Shown here: positions 18,803 through 27,970 of the stretch, piece after piece
Layout: each line of letters opens with the position of its first letter
How positions within the stretch are numbered: the first letter of the stretch is position 1
NCBI GenBank assembly: GCA_016787665.1
Contig: JAEUUC010000004.1
Coordinates: 1 to 64,000, forward strand
Length of the DNA stretch: 64,000 nt
Direction of reading: 5' to 3'
Origin: Cyclobacteriaceae bacterium
GTDB lineage: Bacteria; Bacteroidota; Bacteroidia; Cytophagales; Cyclobacteriaceae
Position numbers and translations under genes: made by a program
The notes under the pieces: model-generated
Seen by the model: the letters and a program-made list of their open reading frames with translations, nothing else
What the model was told of the DNA's origin: nothing
Database searches by the model: none

Positions 18803-19674
18803 GTGCTGAGGAAAAAAAGAACCGAAACGTAGGACTGCTGGTAACGGTGGGTTTCCATGCCGTGTTGGCGGTGCTGTTCTTTTTTTTGATGGCCTGGCGT
18901 GCGCCAAATCCGCCACTTCCGGAGTACGGCATTGTGTTGAATTTCGGTATCAGCGATGAAGGTAGCGGGACAATTCAAGAGCCAGAGGCCACCTCACCGC
19001 AGGAAGAGACGGCAGCTGAGCCCACTCAGGAGCAGCAAGACCAGCAGGCGGAGCCCGAACAAGCGGAACCGGAAGTAAAACAGGAGAAGGCGGCTGAAGA
19101 AGTCCCCAAGACACCCAGCCCGGTCACGGTGAAGGAGGAGAAGAAAGAGGTCAAGAAGGAGGCCCCCAAAGTAACGCCTGAGGAAAAGAAAGAGACCAAG
19201 CCGAATACTGAGACAAAAAAAACCGAGTCCAACACCGAAAAGAAGACAACGGAAACTGATCAAAAAACTTCCGACAAAGACGGCAAGCCCACCAATCAGG
19301 GGAATGATACAGACAAAAAAGGTGACAAAGGCAAACCCGAAGGCGTGCTGGATCCCAACGCCCAATACACCGGCAAGCCCGGTGGTGGCGGAGGGGGCGA
19401 TGGTATGAGCCTGAACATGGGTGGCTGGGCGTGGGCCGATGACCCGAAAATCCCCGAATTGCCCGACAATGCGGACGGTCGTATTGTTTTTGAAATCGAG
19501 TGCGATGAGAATGGCGACATTACGGGTATCGTAACGAAGGAACGCGGTCTAAGCCTTCAGGCGGAGAAGCTATTGAAGGACGAGATCATGCGTAATTCGC
19601 TTGTTCGTACAGCTTCCGGCCGCGCACCTGAACGATCCAAAGGAACCGTGGTTTTCGTGCTGAAAACGAAATAG
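18799..19674 (+). CDS. TonB/TolA-like energy transducer
   Basis: The 291-residue protein has a membrane helix at about 11-31 (LVTVGFHAVLAVLFFFLMAW) and a long Pro/Glu/Lys/Thr-rich spacer (about 55-180) that could span the periplasm. A glycine run follows (PGGGGGGDG). The C-terminal domain (about 210-291; GRIVFEIECDENGDITGIV) resembles TonB C-terminal folds. With the TolQ/TolR-like pair it should transmit proton-motive force to an outer-membrane or cell-wall partner. Candidates are the SPOR protein, the TPR protein and the plug-less barrel upstream; this is inference. No canonical Pal or TolB is in the window. Confidence 0.85.
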   Translation: MSAEEKKNRNVGLLVTVGFHAVLAVLFFFLMAWRAPNPPLPEYGIVLNFGISDEGSGTIQEPEATSPQEETAAEPTQEQQDQQAEPEQAEPEVKQEKAAEEVPKTPSPVTVKEEKKEVKKEAPKVTPEEKKETKPNTETKKTESNTEKKTTETDQKTSDKDGKPTNQGNDTDKKGDKGKPEGVLDPNAQYTGKPGGGGGGDGMSLNMGGWAWADDPKIPELPDNADGRIVFEIECDENGDITGIVTKERGLSLQAEKLLKDEIMRNSLVRTASGRAPERSKGTVVFVLKTK

Positions 19675-19786
19675 TTCACCTTAAGCTACATTTATTGTGG
19701 TGTGATGATTTTTCTCCCGTGGGGAGACAAATGTCATTTTTTTCCGGCTTGCGCCTTCGTTACTTTCCGATCCTAACAATCAAGTC

Positions 19787-20536
19787 ATGAGGCGACCTTG
19801 GCTTGTTTTTTTCCTTGTTGTAAGACCGGTTTTCGGCCTCACCCAATCGCTGACGGCAGAGGAAATCGTGCGTAAAACGGACGAAAACATGCGGGGCAAT
19901 ACCCTGCAGGCGGAGATGGTGATTCGAACCCTTCGACCAACCTGGACGCGGGAGATGGGCGTGAAAACCTGGATGAAGGGGGGTGACTATGCGATGATTC
20001 TCATCACCGCTCCGGCAAAGGAAAAGGGTGTCGCTTTCTTAAAACGCACCAAAGAAGTCTGGAACTGGGTTCCGACTTTGGAGCGATCGATCAAACTTCC
20101 ACCCTCCATGATGTCGCGATCCTGGATGGGCACAGATTTTACTAATGATGACCTGGTCAAGGAGTCTTCCGTGGTAAAAGACTATGCCCACACGCTGCTG
20201 GGCGATACACTTATCCGTAACCGAAACTGTTTCATCATTCAGATGATTCCTAAACCGGAGGCAGCCGTGGTGTGGGGCAAACTGAAGATGTATGTCGACA
20301 AAGAGAATTTTGTGGAGATGCACATGAAGTTCTATGATGAAGATGGCACGTTGGTCAACGTGATGAATTCCCTGGAGATTAAGATGATGGGTGGGCGCTT
20401 AGTACCTACGCGGGTCGAAATGATCCCCATGGACAAAAGAAATCAAAAGACAGAAATTATCTATGTGAACCTGGTCTTCGACAAGCCGATTAGCGATTCA
20501 TTTTTCACTCTTCAGCAACTCAAAAATCTGCGATGA
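19787..20536 (+). CDS. LolA-like outer-membrane lipoprotein-sorting family protein
   Basis: The 249-residue exported protein (signal near residues 5-20) has the signature of the LolA-like family (PF17131 type). This includes TAEEIVRKTDENMRG near the mature N-terminus, LKRTKEVWNWVP, and SWMGTDFTNDDLV. The fold binds acyl chains in the periplasm by analogy with LolA. It is followed 1 bp later by two FtsX/LolE-like permeases and an ATPase, so it is likely the periplasmic carrier of this ABC module. It differs from canonical LolA, which is usually encoded elsewhere. Confidence 0.87.
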   Translation: MRRPWLVFFLVVRPVFGLTQSLTAEEIVRKTDENMRGNTLQAEMVIRTLRPTWTREMGVKTWMKGGDYAMILITAPAKEKGVAFLKRTKEVWNWVPTLERSIKLPPSMMSRSWMGTDFTNDDLVKESSVVKDYAHTLLGDTLIRNRNCFIIQMIPKPEAAVVWGKLKMYVDKENFVEMHMKFYDEDGTLVNVMNSLEIKMMGGRLVPTRVEMIPMDKRNQKTEIIYVNLVFDKPISDSFFTLQQLKNLR

Positions 20537-20537
20537 T

Positions 20538-21761
20538 ATGTGGTTGTTGAAACTCGCCTGGAAAAACTTGTGGCGTAACCGCAGTCGTACGCTGGTCACG
20601 CAATCGGCCATATCTTTTGCGGTACTGCTATCGGTAACGACCAGCAGTTTGCAGGACGGAGTCTTTGATCACTTTGTGCGCAATATGGTGAGTTACTATA
20701 GTGGCTATATACAGGTGCATAAGGTCGGTTACTGGGAGCAACAAATTCTGGATAACGCGGCTGTCCGCAATACAGCGGTGGAGTCCGTTATTGCCAATCA
20801 CCCGGATGTGAATGCACTAGCATCACGAATCGAATCATATGCTCTGGCCTCCGTTGATGAAATAACCAAAGGGTGCGTGGTCATTGGTGTTGAGCCTGAC
20901 GCTGAGCCACAAATTACGCAGCTCGATCAGCGGGTTGCGTCTGGCCGGTATTTCGAGCATAACGATCAACGCCCTGTGGCACTGTTGTCGGAAGGCTTGG
21001 CCAAGCGGTTGCAGTTGCCCGTGGGGGATACGGTGATTCTTATCAGCCAGGGCTATCATGGTGCTATGGCGGCTGGAAAATACCGGGTAATTGGCCTGGT
21101 GCGTTTTGGTTCACCCGAACTGAATGACCAGGTACTTTACCTGCCTCTGCCGGTGGCCCAGGCGTTTTTCAGTGCTGAAAACCTGGTAACCTCCTATGTA
21201 CTATCGCTGGCTACGGATAAGAACCTTGAACGAACGGCTGCTTCCATTCACCGATCCATTGGACAGGAATATGAAGTGATGACGTGGAAGGAGATGATGC
21301 CCGAGGTTGACCAGCACATTCAGACCGATAAGGGTACGATGTATATCATTTCCGGCATATTATATCTGTTGATTGGCTTCGGCATATTCGGAACGCTGCT
21401 CATGCTGATGGCTGAGCGAAAGTACGAATTGGGTATGCTGGTGGCCATCGGCATGAAGAAACAGAAACTTATGGTCGTGTTGCTGATTGAATCTGTTCTC
21501 AACGTGGTGGTGGGGTGTGTAGCCGGTATGCTGGCCAGTGTCCCCGTGGTTTGGTACCTTCATGTTCACCCAATTCGCTTCAGCGGGGAGTTGGCCGAAG
21601 CCTATCAACGGTTTGGTTTCGAACCAGTGTTTCCCGCTTCCACTGATGGTTGGCTGTTTGTTGTTCAGGGCATCGTTGTGCTGGCAATGGGTTTTCTGCT
21701 TTCCCTGTATCCCCTTCTTAAAGTTTGGCGATTAGATGTGGTAACGGCCATGAGAAAATGA
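20538..21761 (+). CDS. FtsX/LolE-like ABC transporter permease (first)
   Basis: The 407-residue protein has the MacB/LolC/LolE architecture: one N-terminal helix after LAWKNLWRNRSRTLVTQ, a large periplasmic MacB-like core domain (about 45-265), and three C-terminal helices near 280-400. The segment after the first C-terminal helix (MAERKYELGMLVAIGMKK) carries the E.G.L.A.G coupling pattern of FtsX permeases. It is probably a half-transporter that acts as a heterodimer with the next gene product. Its stop overlaps the next start (ATGA). Confidence 0.92.
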   Translation: MWLLKLAWKNLWRNRSRTLVTQSAISFAVLLSVTTSSLQDGVFDHFVRNMVSYYSGYIQVHKVGYWEQQILDNAAVRNTAVESVIANHPDVNALASRIESYALASVDEITKGCVVIGVEPDAEPQITQLDQRVASGRYFEHNDQRPVALLSEGLAKRLQLPVGDTVILISQGYHGAMAAGKYRVIGLVRFGSPELNDQVLYLPLPVAQAFFSAENLVTSYVLSLATDKNLERTAASIHRSIGQEYEVMTWKEMMPEVDQHIQTDKGTMYIISGILYLLIGFGIFGTLLMLMAERKYELGMLVAIGMKKQKLMVVLLIESVLNVVVGCVAGMLASVPVVWYLHVHPIRFSGELAEAYQRFGFEPVFPASTDGWLFVVQGIVVLAMGFLLSLYPLLKVWRLDVVTAMRK

Positions 21762-22978
21762 ATATGATGATCAGTATGGCGTGGCGTAACATTTGGCGCA
21801 ACAAAGTGCGCAGCGTGGTCATCATGATTTCCATTGCCCTGGGACTCGTGGCGGGCCTGTTTATCATGGGCCTTTATGAAGGGGTTTTGAACGATCGGCT
21901 GAATACGGTGATCCGGCAGGAAGTCGCTCATCTGCAAGTCCATCATCCACGATTCCAGAGGGATTATGAAGCGGTGTTTTGCCTGGATAGCGCGAGCCGG
22001 CTGGTGGAAAGAATTCGATCACTAGAGAATGTGCAGGCCGTGTCCGCCCGCACGGTCGCTCCCGGTATGCTCGCTACGAGCACCGGCAGTGCCGGTGTGC
22101 AAATACTGGGTGTAATGCCGGTGGACGAAGATGCAGTGTCCGGACTAAAGCAAAAACTCATCGAAGGAGAGGGGTTTAAAGCGAACAGGCATAACCAGGT
22201 GGTGATAGGCCGGAAACTGGCTGATAAGGTGAACCTTCGACTAAACAGTAAGCTGGTGCTCACCTTCACGGATAGTGAAAACAATCTGGTATCTGCGGCT
22301 TTTCGGGTGGCCGGTGTTTATCAATCGACCAATGCGCCCCTGGAGGAGCGACTCGTATATGTACACGCAGCCGATCTGAATCGCCTCATGCAAATGGAAG
22401 ATGCCTGTCACGAAATAGCGGTCTTGCTTAACCGGGATGAGGCGATGACCACGGCTGAACAACAGCTGAACCGGCTTTACCCGAACCTGCTGATCGAAAA
22501 CTGGCAGCAGTTATCGCCTGAAACAAAACTCATGATTGAAACTACGGACACGTACTCCATCATCTTCATCGTCATCATTATGCTGGCGCTTATGTTTGGC
22601 ATCATCAACACCATGCTGATGGCCGTGCTGGAGCGTACCCGGGAAATCGGTATGCTGGTGGCACTGGGTATGAATAAGTTACGCTTGTTCATGCTGGTGT
22701 TGTGGGAAACGGTAATACTCACGTTGACCGGTGCACCCTTCGGGTTGTTGCTTTCCTGGCTCCTGATTACTCACTTGGGAAATTCGGGGATTGACATCTC
22801 ATCGATTTCTGGTGCTGCCATGTCGGGTTTTGGTTTCAGTAGTTTGATTTTTCCACGATTTCCCTGGTCCAGCCTGCCCCTGGTTTTGTATATCGTTTGT
22901 ATCACTGCGCTTTTGGCTTCGCTCGTTCCATCATTCAAGGCGTTGCGGCTGATTCCGGTAGAAGCCATGCGTCAATAA
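21758..22978 (+). CDS. FtsX/LolE-like ABC transporter permease (second)
   Basis: The 406-residue protein is homologous in layout to the preceding permease. It starts MAWRNIWRNKVRSVVIM after a short N-terminus, followed by a periplasmic core and three C-terminal helices (FIVIIMLALMFGIINTMLMA; LERTREIGMLVALGMNK). I chose ATG 21758 because it gives the ATGA overlap with the upstream stop; the longer frame from 21725 runs inside the first permease gene. Together the two permeases would form an asymmetric LolCE-like membrane complex. Confidence 0.93.
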   Translation: MNMMISMAWRNIWRNKVRSVVIMISIALGLVAGLFIMGLYEGVLNDRLNTVIRQEVAHLQVHHPRFQRDYEAVFCLDSASRLVERIRSLENVQAVSARTVAPGMLATSTGSAGVQILGVMPVDEDAVSGLKQKLIEGEGFKANRHNQVVIGRKLADKVNLRLNSKLVLTFTDSENNLVSAAFRVAGVYQSTNAPLEERLVYVHAADLNRLMQMEDACHEIAVLLNRDEAMTTAEQQLNRLYPNLLIENWQQLSPETKLMIETTDTYSIIFIVIIMLALMFGIINTMLMAVLERTREIGMLVALGMNKLRLFMLVLWETVILTLTGAPFGLLLSWLLITHLGNSGIDISSISGAAMSGFGFSSLIFPRFPWSSLPLVLYIVCITALLASLVPSFKALRLIPVEAMRQ

Positions 22979-22991
22979 ACCTTTATGCACT

Positions 22992-23705
22992 ATGGATACC
23001 ATTATCGATGCGCACCAGGTGACCAAGACCTATAACCCCAAGGCAATTCCGGTAATGGCCGTAAACGATGTGCACATGCATATCGAACGGGGTGAGTTTA
23101 CCGCATTGGTCGGCCCGTCCGGTTCAGGCAAGACTACCTTGCTTAACCTGATCGGGGGCCTGGACAAACCCGATACCGGCAGTATTGTGATTCACGGCAC
23201 TGACATTACCCGCTTGAGTGCCAATCAGCTCATCGACTTTCGGTTGCGGAACATCGGTTTTGTTTTCCAGGCATTTAATTTGATTCCGGTACTATCGGCA
23301 CGTGAAAATGTGGAACTGATTATGCAGTTGCAGCGAGCACCCAAAGCCGAGATTCGCAAACGCGCAGCAATACTATTTGACCAGATCGGGCTAACAGACA
23401 AGATGGACACACGGCCTGCCCAGTTGTCGGGCGGGCAGCAACAACGGGTGGCCGTTGCCCGCGCACTGGCATCACGGCCGCAGGTGGTACTGGCCGATGA
23501 ACCTACCGCCAACCTCGATTCGAAGTCTGCTTCCAACCTGTTGGACATCATGTCAAAGCTCAATCGCGAGGAAAACATGACGTTTATTTTTTCCACTCAC
23601 GATCAGCGCGTAATTGAGCGGGCCAGGCGGGTGATCACCCTGGTGGATGGCAAGATTGCCTCGGATACCGCCCGTGTTGATACTTCGCATCGGCATGATG
23701 TGTAA
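22992..23705 (+). CDS. LolD/MacB-like ABC transporter ATP-binding protein
   Basis: The 237-residue ATPase has Walker A GPSGSGKTT, the Q-loop (NIGFVFQAFNLIP), signature LSGGQQQRVAVARAL, Walker B VVLADEPTANLD and the H-loop (FSTHDQRV). The LNLIGGLDKPD and DEPTANLDS wording is typical of the LolD/MacB branch that works with FtsX-type permeases. These mechanotransmitting transporters extract or move envelope substrates rather than pumping through a channel. The gene begins 13 bp after the second permease. Confidence 0.95.
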   Translation: MDTIIDAHQVTKTYNPKAIPVMAVNDVHMHIERGEFTALVGPSGSGKTTLLNLIGGLDKPDTGSIVIHGTDITRLSANQLIDFRLRNIGFVFQAFNLIPVLSARENVELIMQLQRAPKAEIRKRAAILFDQIGLTDKMDTRPAQLSGGQQQRVAVARALASRPQVVLADEPTANLDSKSASNLLDIMSKLNREENMTFIFSTHDQRVIERARRVITLVDGKIASDTARVDTSHRHDV

Positions 23706-23716
23706 ACGAATCCGGA

Positions 23717-24868
23717 ATGAAGACGCTGGTTGGTATCGCCTTGTGTTGTTTTCCCCTGCATCTCCTTGCGCAGGACAGTGTGGCGGTGAAACCCTTTCAG
23801 GTTACCGGTTACGTTAAGGATATGCAAAGCCTAACGTTCAATAACGATTTCAGCGAACTGATAACCGGCAACCTGATTCATAATCGGTTGAATTTCCGTT
23901 TCAAGCCAGTCAAGGGATTTACTGCAGCTATGGAAATGCGAAACCGGTTTTTCTGGGGTGAGGAGGTTAAGTTGACACCTGATTTTCCAGCCGGGCTGAA
24001 ATATAGTAGCGAGTGGGCGGATTTATCGGTGGCCTGGGTGGAAACCGAAAGCATGGTGTTGTATACCAACATTGACCGGTTGTGGATGGAGTATGCGTCC
24101 GATGTATGGAATGTGCGCATCGGGCGGCAGCGCATTAACTGGGGGATCACCACCACCTGGAATCCAAATGATTTGTTCAACACCTACAACTTCCTGGATT
24201 TTGATTATGAAGAACGCCCGTCTGCGGATGCCATAAAGGGACAATACATGCTGGGCAGTATGTCGCATCTAGAACTGGCCGTCTCGCGAAGTGGAAGTCC
24301 CATCGATAAAACCATTGCCGCTGTGCGGTACTTCACGAATTACAGGAACTATGATCTCCAGTTCCTGGCCGGTTGGTACCTGGATCAGCCTACGGTGGGT
24401 CTGGGTTGGTCAGGTAGCCTGGGCAATACCGGGTTTAAAGGTGAAGGGCAATACTTTATCCAACAGGGAACATTTCAATCACAATTCAACTTGGCGCTTG
24501 AAGCAGACTATATCTTTTCTAATGGTTGGTACATTTCCGGTGGCGGTCTGTTTAACAGTCGTGGGCTTGATGAACCGGTCGATACCTGGGACGTGACCAG
24601 CCTGCAACTTTCCCCCCTTAACCCAATGCCAACGAAATGGAACCTTACGGGTGCATTCAGTAAAGCGGCAACTCCGCTTCTGACCTTAAGCGCGGGTGCC
24701 GTTTATGCACCCCGGACGAATCTACTTATTGTGCTGCCTTCAGTCCGTTACAACCTGGCCACCAACCTGGATATTGACCTGGTTTGGCAATCGTTTTTCG
24801 CTGAAAAAAATTCGGGATTTGACGCCTTGAGCCACCGGGCTTTTGTCCGTTTTAAATGGAGTTTTTAG
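23717..24868 (+). CDS. Outer-membrane beta-barrel protein of the ABC module
   Basis: The 383-residue protein has a signal peptide (LVGIALCCFPLHLLAQ). The rest is rich in alternating strands and ends in phenylalanine (FVRFKWSF), as expected for an outer-membrane barrel. The segment VRIGRQRINWGITTTWNPND resembles DUF1302- or alginate-export-type barrels. It begins 11 bp after the ATPase gene, so it is probably part of the same operon. This would give a set spanning both membranes: inner-membrane ABC complex, periplasmic LolA-like carrier and outer-membrane barrel. The substrate is unknown. Confidence 0.8.
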   Translation: MKTLVGIALCCFPLHLLAQDSVAVKPFQVTGYVKDMQSLTFNNDFSELITGNLIHNRLNFRFKPVKGFTAAMEMRNRFFWGEEVKLTPDFPAGLKYSSEWADLSVAWVETESMVLYTNIDRLWMEYASDVWNVRIGRQRINWGITTTWNPNDLFNTYNFLDFDYEERPSADAIKGQYMLGSMSHLELAVSRSGSPIDKTIAAVRYFTNYRNYDLQFLAGWYLDQPTVGLGWSGSLGNTGFKGEGQYFIQQGTFQSQFNLALEADYIFSNGWYISGGGLFNSRGLDEPVDTWDVTSLQLSPLNPMPTKWNLTGAFSKAATPLLTLSAGAVYAPRTNLLIVLPSVRYNLATNLDIDLVWQSFFAEKNSGFDALSHRAFVRFKWSF

Positions 24869-24908
24869 ACTTATGTGATTCCCAGCCGCTGGCCTGTTTT
24901 CCCAGCAC

Positions 24909-26189
24909 TTAACTAACCACCACCAGGTAGTAATTTTTCTTTCCCTTTTGGGCAAGCAGGTATTTGCCGTAGAGCAAGTCGCGGTGGGTTAGTTTTCGCT
25001 CAAGGCTGATCTTCTCCTTGTTTACGCTCACCCCGTTGCCCTGAATGGCTTTGCGGGCTTCTCCCTTGGAAGAGTATATGGCCGTGCGCTCACCCAGCAA
25101 ACTGACCGGATCAACCTCGTGGTCAAACACAGCGCGATCCACTTTAAAAGTCAACGAAGTGTCAAAGGCGTCTTCAATTTCTTCGCCTGTCAACCGCTTA
25201 AAATCTTCGAACGAGCTCCCAAACAAGATATCCGTAGTTTCCTGGGCCTTTCGAAGCGCATCGGGCCCATGTACCCGTGTGGTAACATCTTCAGCCAGCG
25301 CCTTTTGCAACTGGCGAAGGTGAGGGGCAGCGGCATGTCCTTCGATCAGGGCATTAGCTTCCTGCTGATCCTTCAGGGTGAATTGGCGAAGCAGGTTGGG
25401 AGCATCCGCATCGGCCACGTTAAGCCAATATTGATAGAACTGGTAAGGTGACGTGCGCTTGGGGTCGAGCCACACGTTACCACCTTCGGTCTTACCGAAC
25501 TTACTGCCGTCAGCCTTTTTTATGAGTTGCGTGGTGAGTGCAAAGGCTTCGCCCTGTGCTTTCCTGCGAATCAACTCCGTACCCGTCACGATGTTACCCC
25601 ACTGATCGGAGCCACCCATTTGCAGCCGGCAGTTCTTGTTTTGGTAGAGCCAGTAAAAGTCATAACCCTGCACCAACTGGTAGGTAAACTCCGTGAAACT
25701 TAACCCGCTTTCCAACCGGTTCTGCACCGAGTCCTTGGCCATCATGTAGTTGATGGTGATGTGTTTGCCTACATCGCGAATAAAGTCCAGGAACTTAAAA
25801 TCTTTGAACCAGTCATAATTGTTGACCATCTCGGCTCCTGATGAACCCTTTGAAAAGTCAAGGAAACGCTCCAGTTGGGATTTCACACAGGCTTCGTTGT
25901 GGCGCAAGACGTCCTCCGACAACAGGTTGCGTTCGGCCGATTTACCACTCGGGTCGCCCACCATTCCGGTGGCACCGCCCACCAGCGCGATGGGTTTATG
26001 GCCGCACCGCTGAAACTGCACGAGCGTCATAATTTGCACCAGGTGCCCAATGTGAAGCGAGTCGGCCGTTGGGTCGAACCCGATATAGCCGGCTGTTGGC
26101 TCTTTAGCCAGCTGTTCTTCTGTGCCCGGCATCATATCGTGAAGCATGCCACGCCAGCGCAGTTCGTTAATAAATGAAGGATTCATCAT
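24909..26189 (-). CDS. tyrS: Tyrosine--tRNA ligase
   Basis: The 426-residue class I synthetase has the HIGH-like motif in [12 protein letters not shown], the KMSKS-like motif in KFGKTEGG, and a C-terminal S4-type RNA-binding domain (about 360-426). It charges tRNA-Tyr. I chose the ATG at 26189 (or 26186) because family members begin a few residues before [19 protein letters not shown]. The longer frame to 26240 adds an unlike extension. The gene is convergent with the outer-membrane barrel gene, with about 40 bp between them and no obvious terminator. Confidence 0.96.
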   Translation of the reverse strand: MMNPSFINELRWRGMLHDMMPGTEEQLAKEPTAGYIGFDPTADSLHIGHLVQIMTLVQFQRCGHKPIALVGGATGMVGDPSGKSAERNLLSEDVLRHNEACVKSQLERFLDFSKGSSGAEMVNNYDWFKDFKFLDFIRDVGKHITINYMMAKDSVQNRLESGLSFTEFTYQLVQGYDFYWLYQNKNCRLQMGGSDQWGNIVTGTELIRRKAQGEAFALTTQLIKKADGSKFGKTEGGNVWLDPKRTSPYQFYQYWLNVADADAPNLLRQFTLKDQQEANALIEGHAAAPHLRQLQKALAEDVTTRVHGPDALRKAQETTDILFGSSFEDFKRLTGEEIEDAFDTSLTFKVDRAVFDHEVDPVSLLGERTAIYSSKGEARKAIQGNGVSVNKEKISLERKLTHRDLLYGKYLLAQKGKKNYYLVVVS

Positions 26190-26200
26190 ATCGCGAACGG

Positions 26201-26208
26201 CAAATATA
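26201..26208 (-). promoter_or_regulatory. Putative -7 element TATATTTG for tyrS
   Basis: On the minus strand this octamer matches TAnnTTTG exactly and sits 12 bp before the chosen tyrS ATG, implying a very short leader. No good TTG box is seen at the expected distance. Confidence 0.4.
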
Positions 26209-26291
26209 CGCTCCAATTTTGCTTGCGCGACAGTCGGCACTGGCCTTGATGAATGCTTTTATTTGTTCATTTTTGAGCCAATCAAACGCGC

Positions 26292-26762
26292 ATGAAACAT
26301 CCTGAAGCTCTCGAACTGGTAGCGGAATTCCACCGGACTTTTCACCACCCCATATTGCCTGCCCCGGCCATACCCGATGAACGGAGATGCCGGCTGCGCG
26401 TGGCGCTGTTGGCGGAAGAACTAAAAGAGATGGAACACGCGATTGAGCAAAAGGATCTGGTGGGCGTGGCTGATGCGTTATGCGATCTGCAGTACGTGTT
26501 GTCCGGAGCTATTCTCGAGTTCGGACTTCAAGATAAATTCAAAGCGCTTTTCGAAGAAGTGCAACGCAGCAACATGAGCAAAGTGTGCCACAGTGAGGAG
26601 GAAGCTAAACGCACGGTTGAGTTCTACAAAAAGAAGGACGGTACAGAGTGTTACTACAAGCGCGAGGGGAATAACTGGCTGGTTTACCGCCAGCAGGATA
26701 ATAAAACGATAAAATCGATCAACTACTCACCGGCCAATCTGGAAGCTATTCTTCAATCTTGA
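26292..26762 (+). CDS. MazG/phosphoribosyl-ATP-pyrophosphohydrolase-like protein
   Basis: The 156-residue protein has the all-alpha NTP pyrophosphohydrolase pattern. An EELKEMEHAIEQKD helix supplies the metal-binding Glu residues and VADALCDLQYVLSGA supplies the Asp residues. The C-terminal part (RTVEFYKKKDGTECYYKREG) is shared with a Bacteroidota subfamily. It probably hydrolyses a nucleoside triphosphate or related nucleotide to the monophosphate and pyrophosphate, a house-cleaning role; the exact substrate cannot be read from the sequence. Its last 10 bp overlap the 3' end of the convergent TPR gene. Confidence 0.85.
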   Translation: MKHPEALELVAEFHRTFHHPILPAPAIPDERRCRLRVALLAEELKEMEHAIEQKDLVGVADALCDLQYVLSGAILEFGLQDKFKALFEEVQRSNMSKVCHSEEEAKRTVEFYKKKDGTECYYKREGNNWLVYRQQDNKTIKSINYSPANLEAILQS

Positions 26763-27067
26763 ATGGATTCCGCCAGGGTGCGCAGTTCGCTGGCTGTTTT
26801 CCGGTCTCCGGCCTGCAGCGCCTTAGTCATTCCACTTTCGGCTACCGTAAGCGCAGCTGCAGCGGAATCAAGCATGGCGGTGAGTTCCGCGCACGGATAG
26901 TAACTGGGCAGGTAGTGCGGAAATTGTTCAATGACTTTTTGCAGGCGGCCGAGTGCTTCGGAGGGGTGTGCGTGCAGGTACTCCAGGGCCAGCGCATAAT
27001 GGTTGAACGGGTCTTGCGGGTCCTGACGGACATACTCTTCCAGCAGCGCGATACGTTCCTTATTCAC
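26753..27067 (-). CDS. Small TPR-like protein
   Basis: The frame gives a 104-residue product from a GTG at 27067. The pattern NKERIALLEEYVRQDPQDPF, then HYALALEYL and EALGRLQKVIEQFPHYLP, is typical of short TPR proteins in Bacteroidota. The frame is open up to an ATG at 27157, but that start would lie inside the etfB promoter region and add unrelated residues, so I prefer GTG. The gene is divergent from etfB and overlaps the MazG-like gene by 10 bp at its 3' end. Its function is unknown; it is likely a protein-protein interaction adaptor. Confidence 0.75.
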   Translation of the reverse strand: MNKERIALLEEYVRQDPQDPFNHYALALEYLHAHPSEALGRLQKVIEQFPHYLPSYYPCAELTAMLDSAAAALTVAESGMTKALQAGDRKTASELRTLAESIQD

Positions 27068-27104
27068 GATGGAAAATAACGTGTTTTTAACTCGTAAAAC
27101 ATGG

Positions 27105-27134
27105 TTTGCGTTACAATTTTTCCCTTTATCTTTC
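27105..27134 (+). promoter_or_regulatory. Putative sigma-A promoter for etfBA
   Basis: TTTG at 27105-27108 is followed after 18 bp by TATCTTTC at 27127-27134, one mismatch from TAnnTTTG. The leader to the etfB ATG contains a small GTGGC/GCCAC hairpin (27141-27155). Confidence 0.55.
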
Positions 27135-27180
27135 GACCCCGTGGCCGGGTGCCACACAAGTTTTTTAAGCCGTTGATTGT

Positions 27181-27912
27181 ATGAAGATTCTGGTTTGTAT
27201 TACACACGTTCCTGACACTACTTCCCGCATTAGTTTTACTGACAACAACACCCGCTTCGACACGAATGGGGTGCAGTTTATCATTGGTCCATACGATGAT
27301 TACGCCCTGGCACGGGCCGTGGAGCTGAAGGAGAAAATGGGGGCTACGGTAACTGTGCTCAATGTTGGGGGCGCTGAAACGGAGCCCACTATCCGGAAAG
27401 CACTTGCCATTGGTGCCGATGATGCCATCCGGGTTAATGCTGAGCCCACCGATTCGTTTTTTGTCGCCTCCCAAATTGCTGAGCACGCCAAAGGTTTCGA
27501 CCTGGTTCTCATGGGGCGCGAGTCCATTGACTACAACGGAGGCGTGGTGCATGCCATGGTGGGAGAGATGCTGGGGGTCCCCTCGTTTTCGCCCGTTATG
27601 AAATTGGACATTGAAGGCACGGCCGTTAAGATGGCTCGTGAGATTGAAGGCGGTAAGGAATACCTCGAAGCATCGCTGCCGCTGGTGGCGGGGTGCCAGG
27701 AGCCCATTGCCGAGTGGAAGATTCCGAATATGCGCGGGATCATGTCGGCAAAAACAAAACCGCTTAAAGTGGTGGAGCCGAAGGCTGTGGACAAAAACGT
27801 GGTGGTTCAAAAATTTGAGTTGCCAGCCCCCAAGGGTGCAGTAAAAATGATCCCGGCCGATCAAATGACTGATCTGGTCAACCGGCTGAAGACAGAAGCA
27901 AAAGTATTGTGA
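27181..27912 (+). CDS. etfB: Electron transfer flavoprotein subunit beta
   Basis: The 243-residue protein begins MKILVCITHVPDT and carries the EtfB segments GPYDDYALARAVEL, LMGRESIDYNGG and SLPLVAGCQEPI. EtfB pairs with EtfA to pass electrons from acyl-CoA and related dehydrogenases to the quinone pool through ETF:quinone oxidoreductase. EtfB holds AMP and contacts the dehydrogenase. The length is normal. etfA follows after 58 bp in the same direction. Confidence 0.96.
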   Translation: MKILVCITHVPDTTSRISFTDNNTRFDTNGVQFIIGPYDDYALARAVELKEKMGATVTVLNVGGAETEPTIRKALAIGADDAIRVNAEPTDSFFVASQIAEHAKGFDLVLMGRESIDYNGGVVHAMVGEMLGVPSFSPVMKLDIEGTAVKMAREIEGGKEYLEASLPLVAGCQEPIAEWKIPNMRGIMSAKTKPLKVVEPKAVDKNVVVQKFELPAPKGAVKMIPADQMTDLVNRLKTEAKVL

Positions 27913-27970
27913 GACAACCCGTGGCTGTGTAGTTTGAAATATTGATTCTGACAAACCTTAGATTGAGTTT

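Noticed and set aside
19713..19740. Hairpin TCTCCC-GTG-GGGAGA after the TonB-like gene
   Set aside because: The T-rich run begins about 9 bases after the short 6-bp stem, too far for a convincing intrinsic terminator; possible but not supported.
27064..27954. Minus-strand open frame of 296 codons opposite etfB
   Set aside because: It is the antisense shadow of a conserved gene with high third-position GC, and it has no recognisable family pattern.
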